From contig LLCB01000010.1 of the NCBI GenBank assembly GCA_001414345.1, positions 329,522 to 393,521 of the forward strand: DNA of 64,000 nt, in the 5' to 3' direction. The notes under the pieces are model-generated. The model was not told the DNA's origin. It ran no database searches and was given only the letters and a program-made list of their open reading frames with translations. This stretch comes from Hymenoscyphus infarciens (taxonomy: Eukaryota > Ascomycota > Leotiomycetes > Helotiales > Helotiaceae). The position numbers and the translations under genes were made by a program. Numbering within the stretch: the first letter of the stretch is position 1; every line of letters starts with the position of its first letter. Below are positions 44,560 to 55,845 of the stretch, one piece after another.

Positions 44560-45117
44560 ATACATCTCCCTACACACACCTGTGTACCGTACTTCGTTCT
44601 ACGTTGCGCCATCTTGGTCCCGGGCTTCGAAAATCTCCTGTATATGGGGAATACGGGACCGTGACCTTCAAAGTGCACGAGCAAAGGTATATTTTATTGA
44701 TATCCTTGAGGTAAACACTAAGCCAGTTAGCGACGAACATACTGGGCAGCTCGAAGGAGGGTTCATAAGACTTCTCGGGAAGAGTGCCGCCTTTTTCGTG
44801 CCACGACTTTCGTCTTGTCGATGTCATTATGAAAGACGTCCAAAGTGGGAGTGGCACACGTAATTACATTGGGTTCATCTATTAGTTCACGTGAGTGTAT
44901 TGACGCTTCAGGCGAAGATGAACTCTTCTTCCTTCCGATATGCTGCATAGAGTCAACAAACCAAACATACCACGGACTCCTACTCCAAGAAACGCCAAAC
45001 CCCGGCCCCTTTCAACGAGCAGTAGCCGCAGATGATCAAGACACGCGCAGCTTCGGGTATGGTTATCATCATACTACTAAAGGTTGGGAGATCGTAAAAC
45101 ACCTCGGGAAAAAGTGA
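44560..45117 (+). pseudogene. C-terminal relic of a HET-domain (heterokaryon incompatibility) protein
   Basis: The frame at 44580-44800 reads YVAPSWSRASKISCIWG then VYFIDILEVNTKPVSDEHTG and QLEGGFIRLLGK. This is the segment after the HET domain: family members have APSWSWAS..I.Y ... TG.L.GG.I.L.G, with a second tryptophan where this copy has Arg. A second block in another frame (44900-45117) reads FLPICCIESTNQTYHGLLLQ and TPNPGPFQRA, resembling the YHGLLL.PT...G.F.R ending of such proteins. The N-terminal HET domain is missing, since VMA10 lies directly upstream, and the two blocks are out of frame with each other. HET proteins trigger cell death on hyphal fusion between unlike strains. This copy should be inactive. 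Confidence 0.68.
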
Positions 45118-45877
45118 ACTTTGCCAGAACGGAACGAGTCGAGATGAAAGAAGAGCCTCATAATCTCTTTCTCGGAGAGCTAGAAGTTGTCTACGAGATG
45201 ACTATTATATAACTACTTCCTTGATTGGTTGGGTACTTTATTCGCAGTACCGCGATGGATATCATCAACTTTTACCTCTAAGAAGGAACATCGGTTTTTG
45301 TTCATGATAAACTCCCCTTTTATAACCTCTCCCCTCGCTTCCTCTAATCATATTCATAGAAACTACATCCAATAGCGTTCTAAGAATAAGAGATAGCGAT
45401 AGAGGGTGAATGGTAGTTTGATGGATTGACGATAGTGCTCTCAATTTACGCTCACTTCAACTGTCTCGTTGAGAATTAGGAAGTAGGTATCTACAACATG
45501 ATCACTTCCATATGAATTACACCCCTCAAAAAAGAAAGGATACAAAGAACTCAATATTAAATACTATCAATACAACGCATCAATAAATTCGCCCAACCCC
45601 TTTAATTTACTCTTCGTTGCAATGCCATTTGATATCAACCACTCCCTTTCCCTCATCTCATTTCATTCAACAAATGAACACTCCGACCATTTTTGCTTCA
45701 TCCTACACTCCAACTCCGTCACCTCAACCTTTGTACTTCCTTCAATCTATAATACAGGGGTTTCCCATCAAAGATCTAGCCATGGCAGGTAAAGGTTCTC
45801 GGGAGTGGAGATGAAGACAGCGATATGGTAAATCCCATCAACAACCTCGAACCCGATTCAAAAAAGAAGAGCAAGTC
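45118..45877. other. AT-rich 3' flank of the JmjC gene
   Basis: 760 bp between the HET relic and the stop codon of the JmjC gene. No supported gene, and no repeat beyond simple AT-rich sequence. Confidence 0.55.
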
Positions 45878-48800
45878 TCAATGAAGCGACGGTCTACCCC
45901 TTCCCCTACCTCTACCCCGTCCTCTCCCACGACCACGACCACCCAACATACCGCCTCGAGCCCGCAAAGTTACACCTCCAACACGAGCAGCTTTGGGCGA
46001 GACCCGAACAGCCGGAATACTAGCATCACTATCAGACGAAGAACCATCCTCCTCCAGCTCAACCTTTTCTAACTCGATGGAAGGCTCCAGGTCTCCTATT
46101 TCTTCATCCCCATCCTCATCAGAAATATAAGGCTCCGACACCAGTTCCGAACTCATCAATCTTACGATCGTTGGTCCCTTCTTCGCGGGGGTAGGTCGAG
46201 GTCGTGCAACTGGCGGCGGTGATGATTCTCCCATCATATCCCGATATTTAGATGAGACTCGTGCTGGTGCTGGAGTAGCCGAGGATTCAGTTACAGATCG
46301 CGAGGCATTCTTGGCGCCATTCCATTCTACAGAACTCGTTGGGCTGGGACTTTCCAGTTCTTGATAAGCAACGGTTGGCGTACTCTTCGCACTCTGAGGA
46401 CCCGGGGTGTCGGTCGAGTTGCGAGCTTTGTGGGTGACAATCTTAGCAGATTTGCCTTTCAAAGCCAATTTCTCCCTCAAGGAAAGAAATTTCGCTGCGG
46501 GTCTTGGTGGTTCTTGCTCTGCCTCTTCCTCTTCATCATCTGGCGTGGGAGATCGGATTTCGACTGGAGCTTTCTTTGGTCGACCCCTGGCTTTCTTTTG
46601 TGGTGTGAAGGTAACAATCGATGTGCCATTCATTGGAATAGCTATTTGAATTCCAGGGTTTTCGGGCGAAGGATGCCATGAAATGTTGGGTTCAGACTTC
46701 ACAGTGACTGCGGGAGTGCTAGCTCTCCGAATACTGGTTCCCCGAGCAGGCTCGACACTTGCTTCCTTTTCTGGTTCATGTCCGATCGGCTCACCAAAGA
46801 TACTATCAACTTCCATATTAGCGCCTAAATTAGCGCCTCCAACTTCATTGTCGCTCGAATCGTCGTCAGACAATGTTTGAGCCGCTGGGTTCTTCTTTGG
46901 GCGGCCACGACGGCCAGTACCACGACGCTTTTCAGCTGAGCCGTTCATATTGAAATTGCTGTCTTCTTGCGAAGATTCATCGTCATTGCCAGAGTCCCCA
47001 GACAATTCAATGGCATCATTAGACTTCCTAGCACGACCTGGACGACCACGTCGTGTCCTGGTAGTGGGTTCTGGGGATTCCTCCTCGAGTTCTTCTCCAT
47101 TTTCTAAAGCCTCCTTTCGGGCAAGCCATACTGATTTCCGACGAGGTTTGGGCTTGATAACTGATGGAACAGGCGATGCCTCGTCGTTTTCCTCCTTTGC
47201 CCGAAGACTTCGTCTTGGCGTAGGTTTCTTCTCGCTTGACTTGGCCTTGTTGGAAACACTAATAGATTGCCCAGATCCGTGTTCTGCCTTCTGCGCTTTC
47301 CTCCTTAGCGTAGCAGCCGTCGTCTCCGCCTCATCCTCTTCTATAGGAACAGCCTCCTCCCCAAGATCCGTGTATACCTTCGGTTGAACTTCTCTGCGTG
47401 GAAATTTGGGCTCGACAACCTCAACAGGGGGCACTCCTCCGTTCTCGGCAAGCTTCCTCGCCGCAGCAAGCTTTCTTTGTTTCTTGGATGTAAAGAACTC
47501 GAGATCCTCGTCGCTTTCGTTACCACGTTTCCGTTTCTTAAGACTGTCTGTGGTTTCTGGTGGCTGAAGATCTGTATTCACGACCGTTGGGCCCTTTGGT
47601 TGTGTAGACGCATTGACATCGGCATCGAACTCTGGATCATAGAAGAGAATCTTGTCGGGGCCATTGCCCTGTTGATAATAACCAATACCCATCATACGGT
47701 TCTGGCCAACATTTGAAGGGTCGGGATAAGATTCAGCGGCTGGCATCATTGGGGCTTCCGGAGCAGTCATCGGCGCTTCTGGGGCAGAGACTGGGGCGTG
47801 ATCTTCAGGAGCTGTCATTGGAGCTTCTGGGGCAAGCAGTCGTGATGGGTAGTTTGCCGGGCTTTGATGATTATAAGCATCGTATTCATCAATATCATAA
47901 TGAGCATCCATCAACCAAGTATTCTGGCCTTGATAGCCATTATCTCCATTGGTATGGTTTTGAGCATCGCCATTGGCTGGTCCATCCATTTGATCATACG
48001 GGCTATCATAATGGCCATTTTGTTCTAGGAATGCGTTGGATGCCGAGCCAAAGGTATCACGGAGTGCGGGATCGATGTCGTCCATACCGCTCAGTGCTGG
48101 GTCTATGTCTATGTTGCCGTTCATGTTGCCGTTCATATTGTTCATGTTGTCCATGTCATTATGTTTCTCTACCGGAGGAGCGCCAATAAAAGGATCTTCT
48201 TGAGCACCGTCCTCCAGGTAGGTTTCGTTGACTGTGTCGACTCGAGCTTTGTCCGCTTCTGCTTTCTCCTTCAATTTCAACATTCTTTGGGATTCCTGGG
48301 GATTGTCATCACCCTCCCCTCGGAGCCAAGAGAGATTTGTCTTGGAAAAGTCGACGAGACTTTCAACACTCCTAAAATCTGCCACAAGTTTTGTATCGTG
48401 TCCCAATAATGTTCCTTTCGGGGCATATGGGGTTTGTGTATCGGATTTTCTACACTTTCCGCAAGAGCAAATCTTCAAGCATTTAGGACAAGACCACTCT
48501 TTATCTTCCATCACAGTCTGTGGCATCAAATCAAAAGCGCGCCACAGTACACCATAACAATAAGCATTTTTGCAAGTAGTGCAAAACGCAAGCCTCCATT
48601 TCCAGTCATGGTGACAGCAGACATGGCAGGCTTGAGTTTTATTTTTGGTTGCAATGACCTTGCGCTTCGTGAATTTGCCTCTTTTCTTGTTCTTTGGTCG
48701 CCCCTCGTCGTCAACCTCGGGTTCAACATCGGACATTCCTGGAGATGGCTCTCGAATCGTTGGGTTTTTGATGTCGTTCCAAGGTCTGACTTCCAACTGC

Positions 48801-50456
48801 TCTTGGCAGACTTCGGCAATTGGCTTCCTACCGTAACGTTTCCTGGCTATATCAAGTGGTTGTGGAGATCTCTGGACATCGAAGAATCCATCTGATTGAA
48901 CCACAATATTTCGCCATTGCTCATAGTTTTGCACTAACTGGTTCCAGTCCCATTGCTCGACCCAGCTGAGATTAGAGACACACGCACAAGAACGACCCAT
49001 GGCGTAGCAGTCCATACAAACATCGTATGTATCTTCCTCTCCCTGAGGTCCATATTCAATGCATGACTTGCAGGTGAGGAACCGATTGAAAATATTGCAT
49101 CTGCAGTATGAGCATGTGACGTTCGAGTCGTAAGGAACGAGTTCTACATCCTCTTCCTGTCGTTTAGGTGAGAACATCTCGCTAACCAGTATTTCTCCGT
49201 AAAGAAGGAACAATCGCTTGAAGTCATCCAGAAGTTGCTTTATTCTGCCATATTTCCACATTTTCGGCTCGATTGTATCCCGCTGGAGTAAATCGTAATA
49301 TTTTACGAGGGTGTAATAAATGATCGCCTTGTTTTTGTATTGCTCATCTCGGCAGACCATCCTTGCACGTGGAAGGGCTTCGTGAAGTGCTAGTTCGAGA
49401 GTGTCCACTGTGGTACGATTCCAGGCGACCTTCATGGTTCGTGTACCGCGATTCCAGACCTGGTGGGGAGCTAAGGGGGGGATGAGGATGAGATCACCAA
49501 CTTTCTGTTCAACAACCCAGACGTTGAATGGAGCCTTTTTCCATGCGTTCGTTTGCGCAAAATGCTTCTCAACTTCGATATCATGCCCAAGCATGGACAA
49601 GAAATATTCGGAAACCACCTCCCGTTCTTTCGTTTCCGTCATGAACCATATGGAACTGCCTTCTCTTTCTCCAGGTTTGTCCTCGGATGCTTCGACCATG
49701 ATATTTTGCCCAAGACTGGCGCACATTTCTCGATGGGCGGGTGTGTAGGTACCTTCGTGGCCGATATAGCACATCATGTTTTGCGCGCGCATCTCCGGAG
49801 GAAGACTACTCATCAAGTCCCCCGCGGGGGCAGCGCCTTTTCCATACCGCATTTGACCGTACTCGTTTGGCTCACGAATCGCGCCATCTCCACCTGTCCT
49901 CGATTCAATGCATTCGTTGAGATAATAAACCGATTCGGGTATGGTCTTCTCGAGATGCTCGGCCCAGGCATCGGGACAGTCAATATCTTTCAAGTATAAT
50001 CGTTGTCTTTTAGGATCGCGAAAGTTGTCAGGGGAGAATTGTTTCGTAAGCTGCCTCATAGATCGCAAGTAGTGTCCCATACTCATTGGGATATCAATCG
50101 TATTTTGAATGTCGCGAACTCTCTCAGCTGTGACGTGTTAGCAATGATTGATTTGTGAGTATGCGGGGAATTGATTTGGACTCACCCTTTGTTCCCAGAG
50201 TATCCTCGAGCCATGTTCTGCTAAATAGTTCCTGGGGAAGAGCGTTTTGATAATCTTCGATAACCAAAGGTTTGCCGCTTTGAATAACCAGGGCAAGAAC
50301 CAAGGCCTCGAAGCTTTGTATTGTATGTTGCTTCAGCTGCTCGACGGAAAGTCTCGTCACGAAATCGAAGTTGGGGGTAGTCTCCACCAAGGCGTTCAGA
50401 TCGAAGTCGGGGGATATAGGCACAAATTGCGCCTGGGGGTGGGATTGCGGTGCCAT
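45878..50456 (-). CDS. JmjC-domain chromatin protein with R1-type zinc finger and AT-hooks
   Basis: Two exons (50456-50186, 50127-45878), 1506 residues, probably nuclear. The JmjC fold lies at about residues 200-330: GHEGTYTPAHREMC supplies the metal pair H222/E224, and PPLAPHQVWN supplies H312. This is H-x-E...H, so Fe(II)/2-oxoglutarate demethylase activity is plausible. At about 429-473 is a cysteine/histidine-free ZZ-like cluster (CSYCRCN ... CKSC ... CMDC). At about 591-650 is a CxxC-rich cluster (CHVCCHHDWKWRLAFCTTC ... CPKCLKICSCGKCRK) resembling the zf-4CXXC_R1 domain of CDCA7 proteins. The C-terminal half is disordered with AT-hook cores (RRGRPGRA, RRGRPKKN, ARGRPKKA) and ends in a GRGRGRGRGR run. 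The substrate is unknown. Family relatives are linked to histone H3 methylation and DNA-methylation control. Confidence 0.88.
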
Positions 50457-51434
50457 GATGGTGGTGGTTTGTGGCGGAAGCGAGAGGTCTTAACTTTGTT
50501 TTAGCAGATCGTGCAAGGCGCCTGAAGTCAGGAGCATGGCACTGATAGCGGAAAGAGTTAGCAGGTGTTTGCCAATGCGTATATGCGTATATGCGTATAT
50601 GCGCATGCGACGACAAAAGTTGGAGTTGTTGTGGGGGGTTGGTGGGATAGAAGTTGCCGTCGGCGCAAGCAAGATAGATGGCTGGAAGACAAGACGGCGT
50701 GGGGAATCGCGCCGGCCGAATGCGCGTTTCCTCTCATGGAAGGAGGAGAGGGGGCAGGCTGGATGAGATGAGAAGAAGAAGAAGAGGCAGGCTTACAAGT
50801 GAAATCGGTGACCGCGCAAAGATCCAGTCTGGTCAGGGACCGAGGCGCAATGCGGAGAGAGACGATGGCATCAAGTATTCTGTATCTCACAAAGGTGAGG
50901 AGTTCGCGGCGACGGGAGCTGGACTGGAGAACCTTGGGCCTTCAGGTCAGCCTGGCGCTATGGCCACTTAAGGTCACGTGGAATTTTCCCTTGGAGAGAT
51001 GTCGGGTCCGTCGCTAGGAATTAGGATTACAAATTAAAGCGCCGCGTCGTCTTGAGCAACCGGTCTCCTGAGATATGGAGAGATTGTAAAAGTTGCGAGA
51101 ATTAGGACGGTGAAGATAGTAAGTATAGATCTATTTCTGCGTTTGCGAGTCCTTGTTTTTCCCTGGTTCTTGGTTCCCGCCTTCCCTCGTTTGTTTTGGT
51201 GCAACAAGGCCGGCCTTGCATGCTCGCTCCCCCTTTCTTTGTGGACCAATGATTCGAAGGTTTGTTTGTGGGTCTTTATGTCCAAGACCGAGGGCTGATG
51301 AAGGTTTATACTTGCTTGCCAATGGTCACAAGTTTGGTAAGATGGAACAATTCGGTGTTTGCTTCATATCTTCTTCATAGGATGACGGACTAATATGAAC
51401 CTCTATCAGGATTTCCAAGCAACTAGACGACACA
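50457..51434. promoter_or_regulatory. divergent upstream region, JmjC gene / COQ2
   Basis: 978 bp between divergent start codons. Contains an ATGCGTAT octamer repeat (50575-50598 and following) and GAA-rich sequence near 50770. A minus-strand open frame at 51034-51285 lacks an ATG start and is not called. Confidence 0.5.
50575..50609. repeat. tandem ATGCGTAT octamer repeat
   Basis: Three exact tandem copies of ATGCGTAT followed by a partial variant (ATGCGCATGCG), about 120 bp upstream of the JmjC start codon. Each junction creates a palindromic GCGTATATGCG-like core. Confidence 0.85.
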
Positions 51435-52679
51435 ATGGCTGCCTTTGCGTTGCTTTCTCTACCTAGCGGTTGTCGGAGTGCTCTAGCACGGAACTCGAGC
51501 AAACTTCCTCAACTGTATAATAAAACAGCAGTCCGTACGACAAGTGTCCTCTCGAGTACCACCGATCTGAGGAACGGAACATCAACCACTCCTCTCAGAT
51601 TTCAAAAATCCATACACCAGTCAGCCATCAAAGCCACCTCCACAACCATCCAAGATGTGGGAGCTTTAAACACCAATGGGTCCAGCAAAGCTCCAACTCC
51701 TTACACGCCACCCACAACCGGCCCAATCTCCCTCTTGCCTTCGTCATGGGTACCCTTTGCTGAGCTCGCCAGACTCAACAGCCAAACAGGAACTTACTAC
51801 CTCTTCTTCCCCTGTCTCTTCTCGACCCTCCTAGCCGCTCCTCTCGCAGTCCCAATGGCCTCCCCCCTCTCGGTCCTCGGCACATCCTTCCTCTTCTTCA
51901 GCGGCGCTCTCATAATGCGAGGAGCAGGCTGCTCCATCAACGACCTCTGGGACCGAAACCTCGACCCCCACGTCACCCGAACCCGCCATCGTCCTATCGC
52001 CCGCGGAGCCCTAACACCCTTCAATGCCCTAACCTTCACCGGAGTACAACTCCTCACAGGTCTCGGAATCCTCCTTCAATTCCCTAAATCCTGTCTTTTC
52101 TACGGAATCCCGAGTTTACTCCTCGTAGCTACTTATCCACTTGCTAAGAGAGTAACGCACTATCCGCAGTTCGTTTTGGGACTTACGTTCTCTTGGGGTG
52201 CTATTATGGGATTCCCAGCTCTGGGGGTGGATCTTTTGCAGAATACTGCGGCTTTGACTGCTGCTTCTCTTCTTTATACTTCGAATATTGCGTGGACTGT
52301 TTTGTATGATATGATTTATGCTCATATGGATATTAAAGACGATGCCAAAGCCGGAATCAAAAGTATCGCATTGAGACACGATAAGCAAACCAAGCAAATC
52401 CTCAGTGGTTTGGCTGTTGCTCAAGTTGGCTTGTTGGCTGCTGCTGGAGTTGCAGCTGGTGCTGGACCTGCGTTTTTCGTTGGGAGTTGTGGGGGTGCGG
52501 CTGTTACTTTGGCGGTTATGATTAAGAAGGTGAACTTGAAGGATGTCAAGGATTGTTGGTGGTGGTTTGTAAATGGGTGTTTACTTACCGGGGGTGTAAT
52601 TTCCACTGGGTTGGGAGTGGATTATCTTTTGAAGTATACGGCGAGGGAGGAGAAAGTGGGTGAGGTTGAGGTTGTATAG
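51435..52679 (+). CDS. COQ2: 4-hydroxybenzoate polyprenyltransferase, mitochondrial
   Basis: Inner-membrane enzyme that joins the polyprenyl tail to 4-hydroxybenzoate in ubiquinone synthesis. Single exon, 414 residues. The Ser/Arg/Thr-rich first ~70 residues look like a mitochondrial presequence. The UbiA prenyl-diphosphate/Mg motif is NDLWDRNLD (169-177), followed by R.RPIA (RHRPIARGAL). The second aspartate motif is YDMIYAHMDIKDD, then AGIKSIAL. About eight hydrophobic segments are evident (for example SVLGTSFLFFSGALIM, GIPSLLLVATYPLA, VAQVGLLAAAGVAAGAG). It diverges from the JmjC gene. Confidence 0.95.
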   Translation: MAAFALLSLPSGCRSALARNSSKLPQLYNKTAVRTTSVLSSTTDLRNGTSTTPLRFQKSIHQSAIKATSTTIQDVGALNTNGSSKAPTPYTPPTTGPISLLPSSWVPFAELARLNSQTGTYYLFFPCLFSTLLAAPLAVPMASPLSVLGTSFLFFSGALIMRGAGCSINDLWDRNLDPHVTRTRHRPIARGALTPFNALTFTGVQLLTGLGILLQFPKSCLFYGIPSLLLVATYPLAKRVTHYPQFVLGLTFSWGAIMGFPALGVDLLQNTAALTAASLLYTSNIAWTVLYDMIYAHMDIKDDAKAGIKSIALRHDKQTKQILSGLAVAQVGLLAAAGVAAGAGPAFFVGSCGGAAVTLAVMIKKVNLKDVKDCWWWFVNGCLLTGGVISTGLGVDYLLKYTAREEKVGEVEVV

Positions 52680-52897
52680 ATACGGGGGTTGTAAGATTGA
52701 TATGTAACAAGACCTTAGATCTCTGCTAGAATTTTTCCAGAGTCATTCGGCGTATAAAAATCGTGCTTGATAGCCTCTGGGTACCTCATTAGACTCGGTC
52801 GCATTCTTAGTTAGCAGCTATTCAGAGCATAATTCAAATTTTGGTTTTCAGCATGTTCTCTCCTCTAGCAGCGAATTATTTCACTCCCAACATCTAG

Positions 52898-53663
52898 TCA
52901 AACCCCATCTTTCCCCTTCCCCTTCCCCTTCCCCTTTGCTCCCTCAACATCCCCTATCATCCCTCTCCCTCTTCCTCTCCACACTAAGAAACAACACAAA
53001 AGCGCAAACCCAAACGCAAAAAGAAAGGGAAACGCAAAAACCACAACAAAAAAATTCTTATCCCACCCCTCAATCTCTAAAAGACTCGAATACTCTTTGC
53101 GAACATAAAGCAATTCCGCTAATTGGATAACTAGATACAGTGAAGAAGAGGGGGGAAGATGAGAGAGAGTGAAGAGAAGGATTTCCAAGCGGAGAAGGAG
53201 GAGAAGGAAGGCGTTTGTAAGGAGGTAGAATTCTCTGGGTTTGTTAGCCCTTATTTATTTTGTTTTCCGTTATGTTCTGGAATAAGGAAATGAAGCTGAA
53301 CGAGGCGATGGGGGTTTTGAAGTAGATGGATGGATGGAAGACGTACGTAGCATGATCCCCCTCATCCTCCCCCCATCTCAAACTAATGGGTAACACAAGC
53401 AGCATACAGAATTCGAAGAACACCAAAACAACGAATTGAAAAACAAAAGAGAAAACTTGGAGTTTCTCTTGCGGGGTCCATGGTGCTGATATTTCGCGAC
53501 TTGGAGATGGTGCAAGAGGAAGGGTTGCAGGGATCCCAGATGATTCTCCGGTTTTTGGGGGGTCAAGCGGGAGGTGTGGGCGGTGGGCGAGATGGTTGCG
53601 GAGGAGTTTGTAGATTATTGGTGAGAGGAAAATGCCGAACAGGTAGTAATTTATGAGATCCAT
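52898..53663 (-). CDS. unknown multi-pass membrane protein
   Basis: Two exons (53663-53347, 53234-52898), 217 residues. I do not recognise the family. Hydrophobic segments: LINYYLFGIFLSPIIYKLL, VFQFVVLVFFEFCMLLVL, FYLLTNAFLLLLLRLEILLF and FFVVVFAFPFLFAFGFALLC, suggesting four passes. A proline-rich loop follows the first helix and an acidic GEDEGD precedes the intron. The tail is RGRGRGMIGDVEGAKGKGKG, its GK repeat coming from a CCCCTT tandem repeat (52913-52937) near the stop codon. The intron (112 nt) has donor GTACGT, branch GGCTAAC and acceptor CCCAG. Reading through the splice gives one continuous hydrophobic protein. An upstream in-frame ATG near 53807 would add 48 residues. I prefer MDLINYY. 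Confidence 0.68.
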
Positions 53664-54309
53664 CTTTTGTTTAGTATATGAGTCGCTTCTAAGGGGAGGT
53701 GGACGATTGAGGTTAAGGTTTAGAGGATGGAGAGAGGTGGCGCAGGTTTGTTGGTTCGCTTGTAGGGATACTTTGGGATGTGACGGAAAACTAATGATTG
53801 TTTTCATTAGTCAAGCTGATGAAGGTGAGAGGAAAAAGGACAGTGGTTTTCAAATAGGCTGTAGGAATTAAAGTAGGCAAATTTTACAAAAATTTAGCTA
53901 AGAAGGGTTTTTGTAGACGATAAAAGCGGCAGTAACTTATTCAGGTGCGTAACTATCCACCCATGCTCACAACTTTGTAGAGCAATTCAACAATTCTAGA
54001 AATCTAGAAAAAGAGTCAAAGTTCTTATCGTCCGATTTTAACCTACTAGCGTTTATTGTTTGAGCTATTTAGAACAATTTGATTAACGAACAAAGTTACG
54101 ACATTATGAAAAATTGCCCGAAAGTACCTCATTGAACTTCATTATTCTAGCTATCGGGAATCTCTCTAGTTCTGGATTATTTACTTGGACGAGAGAAGAG
54201 GCGTGTTGGCTGCTGCTTTTATTGGAGTTTTTCGGTAGTCGGTAAACTTGTCAGCATGAACCTCTTACATCGTTGGTCGTGCAATCAAATCCAAGTCTAA
54301 AAATCAACC
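53664..54309. other. AT-rich intergenic stretch
   Basis: About 650 bp between the membrane-protein gene and the F-box relic. Nothing recognisable. Confidence 0.5.
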
Positions 54310-55088
54310 ATGTAATTCATAGATATACCACTAGAGATACTTAAAACTATTGCGCAATACTTCTACCCCTGCTACCTTGCTAATCTTTGTCTTGCCTCCA
54401 ATAACGTCAACGCCATCTTCACACCCTTCCTCTATCAAAATGTCTCCCTCCCCAATTTCAAGCATTGGCGTCTACCAAATCCAAATACACAGCATGGACG
54501 GAAAATAAAAACATATGGCATGACCAATACGACAGAAAAACTCTGGAAATCCCTGACACATATGCACATCTCAAGTCCCCAGAGTGGGAAGACGGAGGAG
54601 GTTTATGGTGGGGACAATGGGTATTATTTGCAGAATGACTACGGGACCGAATATTAGTGTGCTTTTGGGTTCGAGTGTCGAGCAGTTGGATCTTTCGCCC
54701 GTGGCTGTTTATTCTTTGTCTTTCGATCCTCGGATTTCTTATGCTTACCACCATGATCGTACTGACTATTTGGGGAAGAAAGGGGGTTTGGATGCACTAC
54801 CTAGGGATGTCGATGCACTTAGGAGTGTTATTGGATTTTTTTACGCGAGTGTGGGGTTATTGCAGTTGGCGAGTTCTAGTACGAAGAACATCAAGAGGGG
54901 CAATGGGAGGGGAGAAGTGTTTATGGGGTGGTTTGTTAGTGGCGGGAAGAGGAGGTGAGGTGTGGAAGTTTTGGAAGCGGAGGAAGGGGAGAAGGAGAAA
55001 CTTAGGAATGTTGTTGATATCAGAGCGGGGGGTGGGAATGGTGGTCAGTATCGGCTTGTGGGGGATGGAGAAGGTGGGTTTATTTAGA
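54310..55088 (+). pseudogene. broken F-box protein gene
   Basis: The sequence reads ATG TAA then IDIPLEILKTIAQYFYPCYL and ANLCLASNNVNAIFTPFLYQ, a typical fungal F-box start (LP.EIL..I...L..LCL.S...N....P.LY). The codon right after the ATG is a stop. The frame closes at 54655-54657. Protein-like sequence resumes in another frame (SVEQLDLSPVAVYSLSFDPR; GLDALPRDVDALRSVIGFF) and is cut by TGA at 54956-54958, yet continues in the same frame as GVEVLEAEEGEKEKLRNVVD to a TAG near 55087. F-box proteins select targets for SCF ubiquitin ligases. This copy cannot make a full product. TAA and TGA could each arise by a single C-to-T change from CAA and CGA. Confidence 0.72.
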
Positions 55089-55845
55089 GGTTCTAGTTTG
55101 GTGTGGTGGTTATATATGTGAAATACCCTTGTTATAAAGTTCAGCGTTGGCCAATCCACTGCAAATGATTTCATGATTGATCTCACGAGTACGCTTATTA
55201 CTAATGCACTCCAACGAGGTTTTCCAAACAATCTGCTCCAATCAGAGTCCAGGCTGCGTAAAAAGGGGGATAACCGAGCACTTAGCGAGGTGAATGTTTG
55301 GTTTTTGGCACCATTCTTGGTCTGGTGCCTTCAGTATCGCATTTTTTTTTTTACATACACTGTGATTCCTAAAAGAAGTCAAAGTTTTCTAATGGATATA
55401 GTAGTTCATTGCTCCTCCATTCTATTCAGCCATTTTCCAGCCATTTATTCTGAATGAGAGCGCCATTGAACGAATCTAAGGTATTATGGAACCGGAACCA
55501 CAAATAACTTCGAGGCAAACAAAAACTCGGACTCTGAATTTAAGTTTCCATATTTTTAAATTATCTGAGCCTTTTAAACAAAATATGGGGTGTCGATCCG
55601 AAATGCTGAAATGTTCAATCATGTGAGCACGAACCTTTTCCGCCCCCAAATTTCCGGCCAAGACTTCATATCGCTGTGCCTCTCAGCCCTAGCATTCATC
55701 TAAGGGGATGAGACACGCGGCGAGAGGTGCGATCGTGTTCTCCTCGTCTTAAGTAACTCTTGAAGAGACTTCATCGCAATCGTTGTGCTGCCTTTTTGGC
55801 TTTCCATTCTTTTACCACCAGAAATACGCCAAGAAGCCCGACACG
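55089..55845. other. intergenic before the MARVEL-like gene
   Basis: About 750 bp, AT-rich at the start, with no supported gene. It holds the promoter of the next gene. Confidence 0.5.

Noticed and set aside
51034..51285. Minus-strand 83-codon frame with a hydrophobic end
   Set aside because: It lacks an ATG at its beginning and sits in the JmjC/COQ2 intergenic region.
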